A stretch of 64,000 bases of DNA from Platycnemis pennipes (Eukaryota > Arthropoda > Insecta > Odonata > Platycnemididae): the NCBI GenBank assembly GCA_933228895.1, contig OW121849.1, positions 39,278,354 to 39,342,353 on the forward strand. Direction: 5' to 3'. Both the position numbers and the translations under genes were made by a program. The notes below the pieces were generated by a model. The model searched no databases. It was not told where the DNA came from and worked only from the letters and a program-made list of their open reading frames with translations. Below are positions 9,291 through 21,559 of the stretch, piece after piece (position 1 is the stretch's first letter; each line of letters begins with the position of its first letter).

Positions 9291-11957
9291 CTCGACAACA
9301 ACAATTAATACAGTTCAGATCAGTTGTGAGTGTCCCAAAGCCTCTTTTCGTTCTTAATTTTTACTTTTTTCCTATTTGAACCTAAATTTGGAATGTTTCT
9401 TGCATAACTCATTGACATTCCTGCAGATAGAGGATCTAAAATACTTCATAAATTTATATTCTTGATGATGCGCGTTAGTATAACATTTTTACTCTTTATA
9501 GGTTTGGCTCTTCAGGAGGGCAAGTGAAGTTTCCCCATTTCTAGCATCACCCATGCGCCCTTATTACATGTTACCCCAAAGTTATATGTTTCTCATATAG
9601 CGAATGGTATTTTCCCTTTGTGTCGGTTCAAAATCCTCTGATGCTTCTGAGGCCGATAAAATGCAAGGGCATAAAAAAATGATCCGAAGAGAAACCATTT
9701 TGACGCCACGTCACTGAACGGAACAGTGCTGCCAACACCCCTGACTGTGGGATTAAGGATTTTTATAGTAGTAGTAGAAGCAGAGAGAGGAGAGCCCGCT
9801 CCGGAAATTTTTCTCGGTTGGCTCTGAATTTATAGTTATGCCACCGAGGCCTGGCGTACTTATTTTACAGTCTTTGCTTTGTAGACTTTTACCCTTTCCT
9901 TTTATGCTTGTATATTTACCCCCTCTTTTTTCACTCACTTTTATTTTTGTGTTACTGCCCTTATTTTGGCCTGGCGTTTTTTTTACGAGCATCCCATTTG
10001 AAATTTTATGCCCCCTTGCAGGTAGCCGAAAAAAATATATGGGTATGAACTTCCGGAAAAAAATGTTGGATTCCCGTGATGCATAATTAGTTTTTCGTAC
10101 CTCGCACTTAGTTCCCGCTCTACTTAGTGGATCTATGGGTAAAGTCTTTTGCTCTCTCAGGAGTTGATGGCATTTGCCCGAGTATTCTGAAAGTTGTACG
10201 AGCTCTGCTCCACTCCTGGCCCTTGCTTCTCCTCCTCCGCATTGGGCCACGATGGGATATCACAAGGATACGCAAATCCAAAACTATAACTTTTTCCCGC
10301 GTCATAATTCCCGGCGCAATCCCGAAAAGCCTCCAATTCAACTTACTTGACCTTGTTTCCCGACGAGCTCCACCGCAAAAGTTTTGTCTAGTCCACCCGC
10401 GTATTATGTTTCGGCCGCGTTAATTTCGTCTCATTTCCCCGTGGGCTCCCATCCTTGTGCGCATGCGTGGGAAAACTTGAAGAGCCGTAAAAAACCCGTC
10501 GAATTATCGTCAGGGATCCAGACTCCTCACGGGTGATCCCTTAGAAGCCAGCCATGTATTATGTAAGGGCGATTTCTCACTTTTAAAAAAACCGCCCTCC
10601 CTACAACGCTCCTATATGTTCTCTAAGACCGCTCTCTCAAATGTATATAACGCTAACAATGATAACTGTAAGTTTTGTGAATAATGAAGCTCATATTCTT
10701 CATAAATATCTTCTTTATTTCTCAGTATAGTGATTCCTCTAGTTGGGGAGGTAATTTATTCTGCAATCACAACCTGTATTTGGCGAAACGTGTTTTCCCG
10801 TAGGTTTCCACAGAAATTCGTTTAATTCATTCTAAATGTCTCTATCTAAACGTTATACGTTAGGAAAAAGGTAATTAAAAAGACCGAAGATTCGCCAAGG
10901 GCTGAAATTAAAAGATACCTCAGTGGGATGGATGCGAATTTAACCCAGAATTAAAAGCTGGCAATTTTTTGTTGTTATTCTGAAAATATAGTAGTTGTGT
11001 AATTAAGCGTACTTATTACATATAGGACAAAAAATGTATGCACGACACTTTTACTCGTCATTTCCAAACTTTTCAAAGTTATATCTTTATTAACGTTCAT
11101 ATCTTCAAAAGCAATCGTTTGCAGAGTCTGAAAAAGTACGAAAAAATATTTTCTTTGACGAGATATCACAACTATCATTTTAATTCTATCCTTATATAGG
11201 TATGTATTATTTCTTATTGTTATTAGAACAAAGAATTAATAAGTTAAGTACGTGTTTTTCTTCTGAACGTCACAAAATGCTGGACCCCATCTCTGTAGAT
11301 AACACACTATAACGGTTGACCTGACACGCCCCTTAGAGCGTTACGTAATGTGTGCCCGTCCCCTTAGCTGGGGACTGTACGGAGCGGGATCGCTTCATTT
11401 TTCAAAAACTTCCCCGGCCTATAAGGCGCTTCATTACTTCCCCGGCTCTCCGCAGGGAGTTTTTTTCACGAGCCCGAGTGTCAGAAATTGGGCGAGATTC
11501 GCCCTTCTCGCATATATTCCTCTCTTTCTTTCTCTACTCAGTCGCCTTGAAAGCATCCATATTAAGAAGCTTTACTTGGGTGTGTGTGAGTGCGTAACGT
11601 AGTTTTTTTATGGTATAGCGTTGTGTTTATGTCGTGGATAAGAGTAGTTACCTATAGATTTTCATTCCCTTTCTCAGTTCTTGCCTTCTTTGACAGCCTC
11701 CGGTAGTGTATTAAATCTAATAACTCGCTTCTTCCACCTATTCTCTTTCCCTCCTAACTATCTCCCAAATTTTTATTCCCGTTTCGACGATACGTAGTGC
11801 TTCATAATCTGTCTTCCTTTTCCCGCTGTACTTTCATCATCCGACTCCACACCCACATTACAGACATCTTCCGCCTATTTTCATCCTTATCACCTCGTTG
11901 TTGTTTTTGGCATTGGGAAAGGAAGCATAAAATGAAGGTAATTTGTGCCATTAGGAA
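9291..11957. other. Unique DNA with scattered CpG-rich patches
   Basis: No repeat or coding signal is convincing. 10100-10500 and 11290-11530 are richer in GC and CpG than surroundings. Open frames here (165 codons minus at 9753-10250; 84 and 81 codons in overlapping frames at 11348-11602) lack domains. Confidence 0.4.
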
Positions 11958-11977
11958 CTGTATCACATGTGATACAG
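11958..11977. repeat. Perfect 20-bp palindrome
   Basis: CTGTATCACATGTGATACAG is exactly self-complementary. It could be a dimeric protein-binding site or chance; nothing nearby decides. Confidence 0.7.
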
Positions 11978-12063
11978 CAAAGGAACCTGTGACTAGAATC
12001 CTGTATTAACATTCTCTATCATCTATTTTGAAAAGATCACTGATATTTTATGTCCTCCTTTGT

Positions 12064-12380
12064 AACACAATGACAGTAAAAAATATCCTTTGCCCTTCCA
12101 CAAATACACTCAAATGATTAGAATTATAGAGATTGTGAATACTTGTATCATCTAAGAGGTAATTTTGTATTGAGGGATATAAAAACCGTTCAAGTGAAAT
12201 TAAAAACTATGATAAGTAACCTCTATGCGAAAAGAAAAAAACTGTGATGGGAGAATCATCATAAAATTGACTAAAGACTGAACACATTCAGTCACAAATA
12301 ATCCAGCTCCAGTACGCATTCTATTTGTGTAATCAACGCATGACCTTAAAGAAAGTGATTAACACAATGACAGTAAAAAA
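12064..12380 (+). repeat. 20-bp direct repeats flanking 277 bp
   Basis: AACACAATGACAGTAAAAAA is identical at 12064-12083 and 12361-12380. A 20-bp exact repeat 297 bp apart is unlikely by chance and could be a long target-site duplication, as made by LINE machinery. The intervening sequence is AT-rich and has no Pol III boxes that I recognise. Confidence 0.6.
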
Positions 12381-13104
12381 ATTATGGAAGACTTACAGGC
12401 AAAAAATAGAGTTTATAAATGATTGCAACCATATGCTTCCCAATGCATCATGCGTCACCACTCAGTTCTTCCCTCCCTCAATTCAACTTTCATTCGTTGA
12501 CAAACCAGCTCATTCCCGCCATTTCCGTATTTGTGCGTTAAGTCGCATTCCTCTTTGAGTCTAACTCCACAGCCTTGGCCGAAAATTCACTCCCTTGGGA
12601 GAGGAGGGAATCGGCCACCTATTAGGGTTAATACACAGCGGTTCCCCGCCCCGAAAGCTTTATTGGTATAAACCCTCCTCCTCCCCCCGATGAACGTGGC
12701 GGGGGGAGAGCAAGAATTTCATAAAAAACTTCCCCATTTCCTCCATCCATTTCCCAGCGCCAATTTTTCTCCCCTATTTTAAGACCTTGCCGCATTTCTC
12801 TCCCTCGAACCCCCTTATCCGTCATTCCCTCCCAACCCTCACCACATTGGTTCGCGAGCGCATGGGAGGATCTGGCTATATCGTTTCTGCCCCAAAAGAA
12901 CCCTTGGTTTACTGATCTTACCTTCCGTATCTGCTCTCTCCTGGTTAGGATGAGAAAAATAATTCATGACAGGAAATGAAGGAGCGACTTATAAGTATAA
13001 AAAAATGATTATTACATCCTATAGGCCTATTACACTGTCCAATAATCTGAAAAACACGTTAAGATGAGAGTTGTCGTTGGTTCAATGTACAGAGTACATT
13101 AAAC
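12381..13104. other. Unique DNA, part CT-rich, no gene seen
   Basis: 12590-12840 is pyrimidine-rich with C runs. No coding or repeat identity. Confidence 0.4.
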
Positions 13105-13385
13105 CCTTATCATGTCTAGAGGTCGGGACCTTGTTCCTCGGGTGGCGTTGAACCTCGGTATTTTTTACTGCTATGCCAGCCCATTTTTGGTTGCTGAGTG
13201 AATAGTATTTTAAGTAGAATACTCCGTTCACCGGAAGGGATGTTAAACTGTCGATTTCTAGCATCTTTCTTTAGCAGAAGTTATATCGACGCAGAGTTTC
13301 ACTACACCGCTCCTCCGTTCCCTAGAATATTCCTAAATCTTCCCCAACACCCATTTCTACCTATCGTTTAATGCTAAAATGACCT
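13105..13385 (+). mobile_element. tRNA-SINE copy, diverged
   Basis: Matches the family body: AATACTCCGTTCACCGGAAG, the remnant CGACGCAGAGTTTC of the core, CGCTCCTCCGTTCCCTAGAA, and the 3' end AAAATGACCTTAGCT. It is followed directly by another copy in the same orientation. Confidence 0.7.
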
Positions 13386-13660
13386 TAGCTCTCAATCTCG
13401 GGGGTCGAGTAGTTCTGCTGACTCCGAATGTCCGAGTTGAAATCCCTGCAGAGGCAGATTTTTCAACGGGTCGGTACAGGGAGCACTTCAGGATCAGTAA
13501 TCCATCGGTCGTATGGGACGTAAAATAAGTGTACCCTTGGCGCCTTTCGTGAAGACATGGCTGATGCTAATGCTAGGTTTCCCTCCACTCTTACCAATAT
13601 CCACCAATCCATAATGGTACAAACATAGTTGTCGGTCACCATTCCGAACAACATATTAAG
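13386..13660 (+). mobile_element. tRNA-SINE copy, head-to-tail with the previous one
   Basis: A head with B box GAGTTGAAATCCC (about 13434-13446) is followed by ATCGGTCGTATGGGACGTAA, GGCGCCTTTCGTGAAGA, ATGCTAGGTTTCCCTCCACT, and a tail GTACAAACATAGTTGTCGGTC. The core is decayed. Two copies in direct succession suggest insertion into the tail of an older copy. Confidence 0.75.
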
Positions 13661-15000
13661 TTCCCACCTCCCTGGAATTACTACCACTCCAAGATAGGAT
13701 AACCGTAACTTTCCATTTAAACGCCACTGAGGAGTATAGGTAAGAACATGCCTCCAATAATAGTATATTGACCATTAAAACACCATTCGCCTCAATAATT
13801 AATGGCCCTCCTCTTCGTGGAAGTGTACAATATCGGGTAATACGAGTGTCTGTGGTTATCCTGATAGTTAATGGGGATCGATTAAATCCCATATGCTGTT
13901 TATAACCCAAAGAGAAGACATGTGATCTAGATATGTATATAAACTACGTTACCCTTAGGAAAGGATGGAACACTGAAATATGAGACATGTATTATCTCTC
14001 ATAACCTACATCGCGGAAGATCTCATGATAAAATTTAGCAAATGGTCGTTTTCAGGTATTCAATCATTCCTGGAATTATTTTTTGCTATTATTGAAGGAG
14101 TAATCATCATTAATTTTTAATTCGTAAAGAAACCAATGAAAATAGCAGGACAATCTTTAGTAAGTATTCAAGTAGAGCTGTAAAGAAATTTAATCTAAAA
14201 GTGGCAAGATTGGCATGATATTCTATTATGCAAAAAAATATCTCAACACGTGTGGCATATCAACCATAGAAAATGTAATCATCGGTGAGAACAACCATGG
14301 TGTACCATGTCATGAATATTTTCATCTTAAAGTGTACCCTAAACATATCGCAGGGATGACAAAATGCATTCTGTTTTTAATAGGCGCATTACTTACTCAG
14401 ATTTCGCCTACTTCCTGAGGACGCTCATTCAATACTGCCGAAAACTCAAAGAAGTTACATTAAAGCAAGAATGCCGAAATCAAAACTTTTTTTTCAAATT
14501 TAAAGTCACCTTGCCACCGAACCCTCTCATCATCGCTATTTCAGGCACACGAGGAACCCGAGGGGATGTCCACCATCCACCCCATGTGAAACCGCCCATT
14601 AGTGACTTGCTCCCATGGGTATTCCATGATCTGCTTTGTGTGCCACGTGATACGCGGACCGCGAGTCATTTTTCCGCCGTTCTTAGTCCTTAAGCGCTCC
14701 TGTAGATGACCTACATTTTTGAGAATTTTGGCACTCCGACGATTCGTTGCAGAAAATTTACGGTGAAAACTTTAAGGTACCAATGGGACCCAAAAATGGA
14801 AAGAATTCTACTTTTGCTATGAAATATGTAATTTTCGCAGGAGCTTATACACTCAGTGTGTCAGTATATTAATGTAACTAGAAATAAAAGTGAAGGAATA
14901 ATTACATTAGCGCAATAGCGGATAAGATATTAAGAAAAGATAACAAGGATTTTGCCAAGAAGTGTGGCGGTTTATTACAAAACATGGACTTAGAAAAGGA
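13661..15000. other. Unique DNA, no feature seen
   Basis: No supported feature. Open frames plus 14215-14418 and 14364-14693 overlap each other and lack domains. Confidence 0.4.
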
Positions 15001-15285
15001 CGGCGGAAACCAGGTTAGTTCGGTGACTAAGGACTGGCTTCTCATCCCAAGGGTCTGGGTTCGAATTTCATCAGTGTGAGGGGTTTTTAGGCGATATACC
15101 GGATCGTACTCGAGTGCGGTATTGCGGTCACTCAAAGAGCAGTACTCCGTCCATCGTGTGGGACATTAAACTGCGGTGCTTTTCGTTTTGAGCAGACTGA
15201 TACCGACGCCGGGTTTCTCTCCACCCTTTCACCTCTTCCTAAATTCCTACCTATTTCTAACTACCCTCTTAATGCCACAAAGAAA
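15001..15285 (+). mobile_element. tRNA-SINE copy, plus orientation
   Basis: The head includes CTTCTCATCCCAAGGGTCTG and B box GGGTTCGAATTTC. The body has AGTACTCCGTCCATCGTG, GGGACATTAAACTGCGG, and the core ACCGACGCCGGGTTTCTC. The tail is short. Near full length. Confidence 0.85.
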
Positions 15286-16629
15286 ACCATTTTCTTGCTG
15301 AAATGTGATTGTGCAAAACTGTGCAAGATTAACAATATTATTACATTTTTAAGTTAATAAGATCCTTGGTAAGATGGAAAATTCGGTACAGGTACGGCAG
15401 AAAATTGCTTATCTTTCTTCATTCTTCGTCCACAGATCGATATTTACTAAAACATTGAAAGTATGAATCGCTCATTGAATGGTTTGATAACATGTGATTC
15501 ATCTTTCTCATTCCGAATGATTATGATCTTAAAATCATCATCACTGCACGGTGTCCTCTTTTTTTAGCGGAATTAAAAAAAACCTGCCTTGGATTTATAA
15601 AAGTTACCCTCTGGCTCTATTTGTACCTGAAATACTTTCTCCTTTGGGGGAGTAATGGGAAAGTACATTTGACGAAACCGAAGTGGAGGAATAAGTACTT
15701 GGGGGCGATTAACAGCCGCCATTGAACAGTAAAGGCTAGTAGAGCGAGGAAGAGAGAGAAGAAAAAGGGAACTTTGTATCCTCAATCGTTCTCGAGCTTA
15801 CTTTGTGGATTTGGAAGGGGAACACTCTACAGGATGAAAAGAGAGGTTCATGCTTATCTCAAGAAAAAAAATATGTACAAGGGATTTTTCCTGAAAATGC
15901 GCAGTTGAATAAAGATATATTTTATGAATACGCAACCGAAACAGTATATAGGTTATTGCAACAATAATTGAGAAAATTAGAAAGTTCACATTAATTCATT
16001 TTTCTTTTCGCTAAAACTACTGTTTTGAGAGGAATATAATGGAGTGGAGTGAGCTTTGCGTTTTGAAGCTTCTTTTATCGCAGTTCAATATAACATCTTC
16101 AATACAATGCCTATTACGCCTTCGGCATTTGGAGACTGTATTTAATTCCAGAAGTATTTCATCTAAGACACGAAACAGAATGATTTTTTTTATTTAACGC
16201 ATGCCGCATTGTTTTCTGCTTCAAAATTCATCACTCTCTTCCAATGCATGTCTTGTTATTTTCCATTTCAATCTTAGAAGCGGAGAATATCAATTATTTC
16301 TTCTCTTTTCATTATTTCTCAGAATCGCCAAATTTAGGCGTTGCCAGATATTGTTTCAGTTATTCTTCATCTGGCGAAGTGAAATGAAAGAATTGAAAGT
16401 AGTTGAGTGAATTTGACATGGAGGAGTCTCATTGGCTCTGATGTGGCTGTAATGGCAAAGTTAATGAGTGAAAACCGCGTTGTTCGAAGGAATTTGTGGC
16501 GTGCGACCTATCAGACCAGTGATAGATTGGTATAGTGTTTCGTTCAAGTCGGTGAATTGAGTGATTTTAGCGCACACCATGGTGGAACGATGAAGACTGA
16601 GCTGCGAATGTTGTCTTATTTATAATAAA
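15286..16629. other. Unique AT-rich DNA, no feature seen
   Basis: Small open frames only. The sequence ends at the Helitron 3' boundary. Confidence 0.4.
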
Positions 16630-16726
16630 CAAGCTGACCCGGCCACGCGTTGCTGTGGCTCAATCTGGTTAAATGGAAAGCGCACGTTTTTAGTATGTTT
16701 AATTTCACAATTCTTATGGGTATACA

Positions 16727-17098
16727 ATATATCTCAGCTGATCGATTGTTTTGCAGCTGGACACGCATATTTGTACATAATTTTAACGTCTTTACATGTC
16801 GTCACAAAGTAGAATATTTCAGGCAAGCATTTATTTCATCCGCTAGTGTCAATCGAGGAATTACAGGTAATGTTTGCCTGAAATGTCGTGCAAGCAATAT
16901 TAATGCGTTCTCAAATGGTCTCAGGATTCAACGGAAATCTTTCAATGATCGATCCAGAGCCTCGAACGATGCTTTGTGCACCATTGTGCATTCATCCCAA
17001 GCAATAAGTTGGCATTTCTGAAATATTTGTCCCATGCCGGATGATTAGAATATGTTGCACGTGAGTGTTTCAATGAATTGCAAGTTCAATGGGATGCA
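16727..17098 (-). pseudogene. Helitron helicase fragment (Pif1-like), broken
   Basis: Minus-strand translation gives Helitron helicase landmarks in order: CNI..SSGMGQ, the Walker B block KCQLIAWDECTM (about 16984-17020), EALDRSLKDFR, the FRQTLPVIPR block with ADEINACLK, then RHVKTLKLCTNMRVQLQNNR and SAEI. In intact Helitrons this enzyme unwinds DNA during rolling-circle transposition and follows a Rep nuclease domain, which is absent here together with the Walker A region. Three in-frame stops interrupt it: one in CNI..SS, one after DFR, and a TGA where a conserved Trp precedes RHV. Homology fades after SAEI. The assignment is strong because several separate motifs align in one frame; the fragment is non-functional. 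Confidence 0.9.
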
Positions 17099-17104
17099 CA
17101 TCCC

Positions 17105-17745
17105 GTCTCCAGTGTCGATATTGTGTTCTCGATATTGTACAAACCTTCATGGAGTGAACAAAACAACTAACCAAAGCTTCATGGAAATTGGATGAATGTT
17201 GTGGTCATGCATGAAGTTATCAATATTGTACCGATACAGTATCGATATTGCAATGATACCTTATAAAACTTTGATTAAAAACACCTAAATAATTTCACCT
17301 CAATTTTGTATCAACAATGTATCGATGTATCCACATTTTATCGATATTATATCGATACAGAATCGACATTGAATTATCGATTTTGTAGAAACCTTCGCGG
17401 AGAGTACTCAATAACTTTCCAAAGTTTCATGGCGATCCGATGAATAGTAATGCATAAAGGACAAACACATTATATACATTCGATACAGTATCGATATTGC
17501 AACTATGCATTTCTTTTAAAAAACTAAATAATTTCACCTCAATTTTGTATCAATAATGTATCAATTTATCGATACTTTAGCGATATTATATCGATAAAGT
17601 ATCGATATTGAAATATCGATTTCGTAGTCCTCTTTTCAGGAATGTACTCAACAACTTCCCAAAGTTTCATGGCGATCCGATGAATGGTGTAGTAATGCAT
17701 AAAGGACATACAGACACACACACATACATTCATTTTTATATATAT
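17105..17745. repeat. About 240-bp tandem repeats in the Helitron 5' region
   Basis: The words AATTTCACCTCAATTTTGTA (17291 and 17530) and AAAGTTTCATGGCGATCCGA (17421 and 17661) recur at 239-240 bp. An older, diverged unit lies before them (AAAGCTTCATGG at 17173). Units are rich in ATCGATA-type words. Duplication of the 5' region is internal to the Helitron. Confidence 0.85.
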
Positions 17746-17854
17746 AGATAGATAAAAATAAATAGGACTTTATTCACTGAGCGAAATTTGGGCTAAAAAT
17801 ACTTATCTTATTTTTAACTCAAGAAAACATGAGCAATTTAGGTTGTAAAAATCC

Positions 17855-17895
17855 TACCCGGGCGGGATTCGAACCCACTACGATGGCCGAACGAA
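17855..17895 (-). mobile_element. tRNA-like SINE head fragment, minus orientation
   Basis: CGGGATTCGAACCCACTACG is the reverse complement of a good Pol III B box. No recognised body follows. It is too short to assign to a family. Confidence 0.45.
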
Positions 17896-18090
17896 GGAAT
17901 CAAAAGGAAAGATGGGAGCGGATCATTTCGGGTGGAAGCCGATGGCTAAATGTGAATGGGAAGGACAGACAGGGAATATGGGGGAATAGGATCTCGATCA
18001 GAACATGACATTTGAGAGGTTTGGGTAGGGGGAATTGAATATTAGAACAAGAGGAGGATTGTCGAAAGAGGAGACGGGAAATGTAAAAAT
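17880..18090. repeat. Polypurine-rich block
   Basis: The plus strand is G/A-rich (GGGAAGGACAGACAGGGAAT and similar). Opposite strand bias to the 5486-6110 block. No coding signal. Confidence 0.5.
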
Positions 18091-19729
18091 GCCAGGTGCC
18101 GTAATCGACTTCAGGCTAAATTAAAAGGGTCGAAACTGAAGTCGAGAGAACTCGAAACTCGGCGCTCGGTTCCGAGGTGATAGAAGAGTCGAAATAATAT
18201 TTTTCCGAGCGCCAATTCCGACGATCCAGGAGAGGGATTTGCATTCCGGAGGTAAATTTGCATTTTGCAGAAATGGACGCCGCGCAGCATTATGTAGAAT
18301 AGTGTGCCTGAACCCATCCATTTATATTAGATTTTTGATTGTACAAGCGCAGTTCAGAAAGACTCCCTAGCTCAAAAAGAAAGAGCTTTGTGCTTTGCTC
18401 TTTCTCTACAGATCTGGTTACATTAATACAATATGGGGTGAAATTGTTTTATCAGGGTTTTAAATAATAGGAGAATGATGCCAACTATTAAAATTTCTTT
18501 ACGCACAAAGCTGAAGTAATTTTGTTATAAATATATCGCAATCACTATAGGCATGGTACACCATATTGCCTCTAAAATGTTAATTTTTTGCGAATCATAA
18601 AAGGTTTACGTAATGTTCCCGTACAACACACATTCCTCCAACAAAAAACATCGTATATGGCTTGAAAATAAGCATTAAAGATGTGCATATTAAGACATAA
18701 AATATGTAAATACCGGATGCCTTCGAAAACTAGATGGTTAAGTTGATTTTAATTAAAATCACGGAGTCTGTAGATGAGAGAGCTCAGCAGACGACGTTAC
18801 ATGCTACTTATGAATTCTTTATGCACAGTGATTTACTTTGACTGATGACTTTATCACCATAATTTTTCTACCTACTACACGTTATTTAAACATTAAATGT
18901 ACAGCGTGCATGCCATGGATCTTGATAGCAAAGGTTTGATAATTTAAATGGGAAAAAGGTCTTATAATATCTCATCCCTCAGCGATTTCCTCCCCGCTCA
19001 GCGCTGTATGCTCAATACTATATCGACTTTATTATTAGTTTCCCAAATCGTTACGCGTCTCAAGGGGAATTATCATGCTGCTGCGAGAGCTTTTCTTGTC
19101 CCTTCTTTTCAGAATATTCTTAATTGTTCCTCTTAGCGTGGTTTCTTCAGCATTTTTTGTATTTACTTCCTTTGTTAAAGACATTGTGACCTGTGGATCC
19201 ATCTACCTATAACGTTATTTTATCTTGCATTCACCGAAAGGTACCATCTCGCCTCTTCTAAAAATTTATAGCGCGCAATGCGGTCACGATCTCTGTTACA
19301 GCTTCAGTGGCAAAGGTTCGGGTCCTAAATGATAATACTAGAGACCTGCGGTTTTTTATTGGTAACGCGCTGGATAACTGAAAGGTCTTCTACATGATTC
19401 GCTACTATGGCAAGGATCTCGTGCTTGTCTTTAAGATTCAATTTTAGGGTTAGATGCTGCAATATGACCTCAGACGTTCGGGTATCTTAAACCAAATTCT
19501 TTCTGCCACTACTCCTGTGATAAACATAATATGACGACTCGGCCATCACGCGTCCGAAATGAATTTTATGGAATCGCTCCATCTTACTCACTGCGTACGG
19601 CTCTGAGAAGAATTCAAAATGAAAAATTGGGTCCCGAACTTGGTCCCATGTTGTTCTAATAATCTTCCCAAATTCGAGAGGCCAGCTACGGGGAAGAATC
19701 CTCCTCCTCCTTCCTGCAGATCGCAAGGA
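18091..19729. other. Unique DNA, no firm feature
   Basis: A weak B-box-like AAGGTTCGGGTCC at about 19314-19326 could mark an eroded SINE. Otherwise nothing recognisable. Confidence 0.4.
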
Positions 19730-20240
19730 AGAGATGAAATAAGCAAATGGAAAGAAAGTCAAAGTGGGTCGCGGGGAGGACGGCAGGAAAAGGGGATAAG
19801 ACGAGAAGCTGGATGGGATTGGAGTCTTGGAACGAAGGTGGGTGATTGGGGGGAAGAGAGCTATCCGGGGAAGAATGAGAGATGGGAAGGAAGGTCAGGG
19901 AAATGCGGGTGATATTGGGAGTGAGTTATTCAGCCGGGGTTGAGGGAAGGGAGGGCTTTGGAAAGTATTGAAATGGAGTAGATGGGAGAGAGGAGGCTCA
20001 AGGGAGTGTAAGGAAAGGGATGGAGTGGGGAGGAGAGTATATTCGTCGGGAAAATGGTCCAGGCGGGGATGTCGGGGTGGGCAGGGACCCACAATGGAGT
20101 CAGGCGGGGGAGATGGGCTGGCGTTGGGTTAGGTGGGCGGGAGACATCTGAAAGGGAAAATTGGGCCGGCAGATTTGGGTCCCTCGGGAGGGGAATGAAG
20201 TGACGAAGGGGGTGGGCGGAGCGGGTGGCTTGTGGCGCTG
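19730..20240. repeat. Polypurine-rich block
   Basis: About 500 bp of G/A-rich plus strand with many GGGA/GAGG runs, including G-rich segments able to form G-quadruplexes. Short open frames on both strands are compositional. Confidence 0.65.
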
Positions 20241-21289
20241 CCGTACCTGCCGAGAGGATATGGTGAAGTGAGTAATAACTCTCAAGTTCCTAATCACAAG
20301 AGACTATTTTGATAATACTTATAATTTTTTTATAAAGCCGCAAACATAGGAAAGGTATTTTTATTATGGTGATGTTGACGTATAATTTTGTTCTTCTTGA
20401 TGACATTAATGCCTCTGTTCGGAAAATGTTATTTAAATTTTACTTCTCGTAGCTTGTAATCGTATTGTTAAATCCGAAGGTTGGTCTGATTAATGAAGGT
20501 AAAGCTACAAATACTATGCACATGGACTTACGAAATACAGACATCGTGCTTGGTGGGATGGTTTCTTTCCCTGTGCCACCGACACCCTCGAAGAAATTAT
20601 TGGCTTGCAGAAAATCACTTTTCAAATCCCAAGGAGCAGATAAAGAAAATATTAATTTTCTCTGGTGCAACGACGAATCGAAGTGTCCTGCTCAAATATT
20701 GACTAGGGGAAGTACATCCAAGACTCTTACGGGAGTATTACTATATAATGTTATGAATTTGACGACTAAATATCCTGTCTTGTGTTAATGTACACTCAGT
20801 AGTAATCTTTTATTGCATTCCTTCGCAGTTATTACTTTATAATTACCCTCGCTATTCTTTACCATTTTACATATATTAATCAGAGAAAGGTCTCTCTTGA
20901 ATAGTTCACCAGATTTATTTAAAGTTTAGCCCAATTCAGTAGTAAAATTCACCCCATCTGAGAGAGTTTCCAAATACCAGATATTTTTCAGAAACCTCAG
21001 ATGTTATTCTAACAAGTGATTCTCACTCACCGATATGATTAATACTTTGTGAAATATGCCATCACCTATCACATGGAGTTTGTAGTTGAGTACTACAGAT
21101 AGTTTAATTAGCATTATTAGTATTTAATGTTCTCTTTTCTAGGAGTAGGCGTTGATCCTCATCCTACTTGTTTCGAGCGCCCCCTTTTGTACGCAGATTT
21201 TCTCTTCAGATCTACATGATTACATGAACCCGTTGAATATGTTCTACAATTGACGTCGTCAGTGACAACGTACCCTAGAGATGTCCATT
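20241..21289. other. Unique DNA, no feature seen
   Basis: Two overlapping open frames on plus (20465-20788, 20493-20702) and one on minus share the same sequence without domains. I see no gene. Confidence 0.4.
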
Positions 21290-21480
21290 CTTGGTGAAGA
21301 GGGAGGCGGGCCGCGGGGAGAGGGTCGGAGGAGTTAGATGTGGGCGGAAACCAGCGCGAGAGGTGGTTAAGCCGGGAGAAAACGAAAATGGGAATGGGTT
21401 ACGAGATAATAGGATGGCGTGATGGAAAGAGAGAGGAAGGCGGGGAAAGAGAGGCGAAATTCCGACTCCTTGGCCCTGGG
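21290..21480. repeat. Polypurine-rich block
   Basis: G/A-rich plus strand (GAGGGAGGCGGGCCGCGGGG at its start). It grades into a CpG-rich stretch. Confidence 0.5.
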
Positions 21481-21559
21481 CGAGATTGACAAGTAAGCTC
21501 TCCTGATGACGTATTGTGGAGGGGCTTTCAACTTCCCTCTATCTCGCTCCCTCCTCCTC

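Larger units (their letters stand above)
16630..17748 (-). mobile_element. Non-autonomous Helitron derivative
   Basis: On the minus strand the element begins at 17748 with TCTATATATATAAAAATGAA, a typical Helitron 5' end, preceded by A. It ends at 16630 with CTTG followed by T, close to the canonical CTRR end and A|T insertion site. A subterminal hairpin GCCAC/GTGGC (16642-16646 with 16655-16659) sits 8-9 bp inside the 3' end, as expected. Inside are tandem repeats in the 5' half and a fragment of Rep-helicase coding sequence fused almost directly to the 3' end. Most of the protein is deleted, so the copy would depend on an autonomous relative. The 5' terminus could instead be 17752 because of a TCTATCTA repeat. 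Confidence 0.85.
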
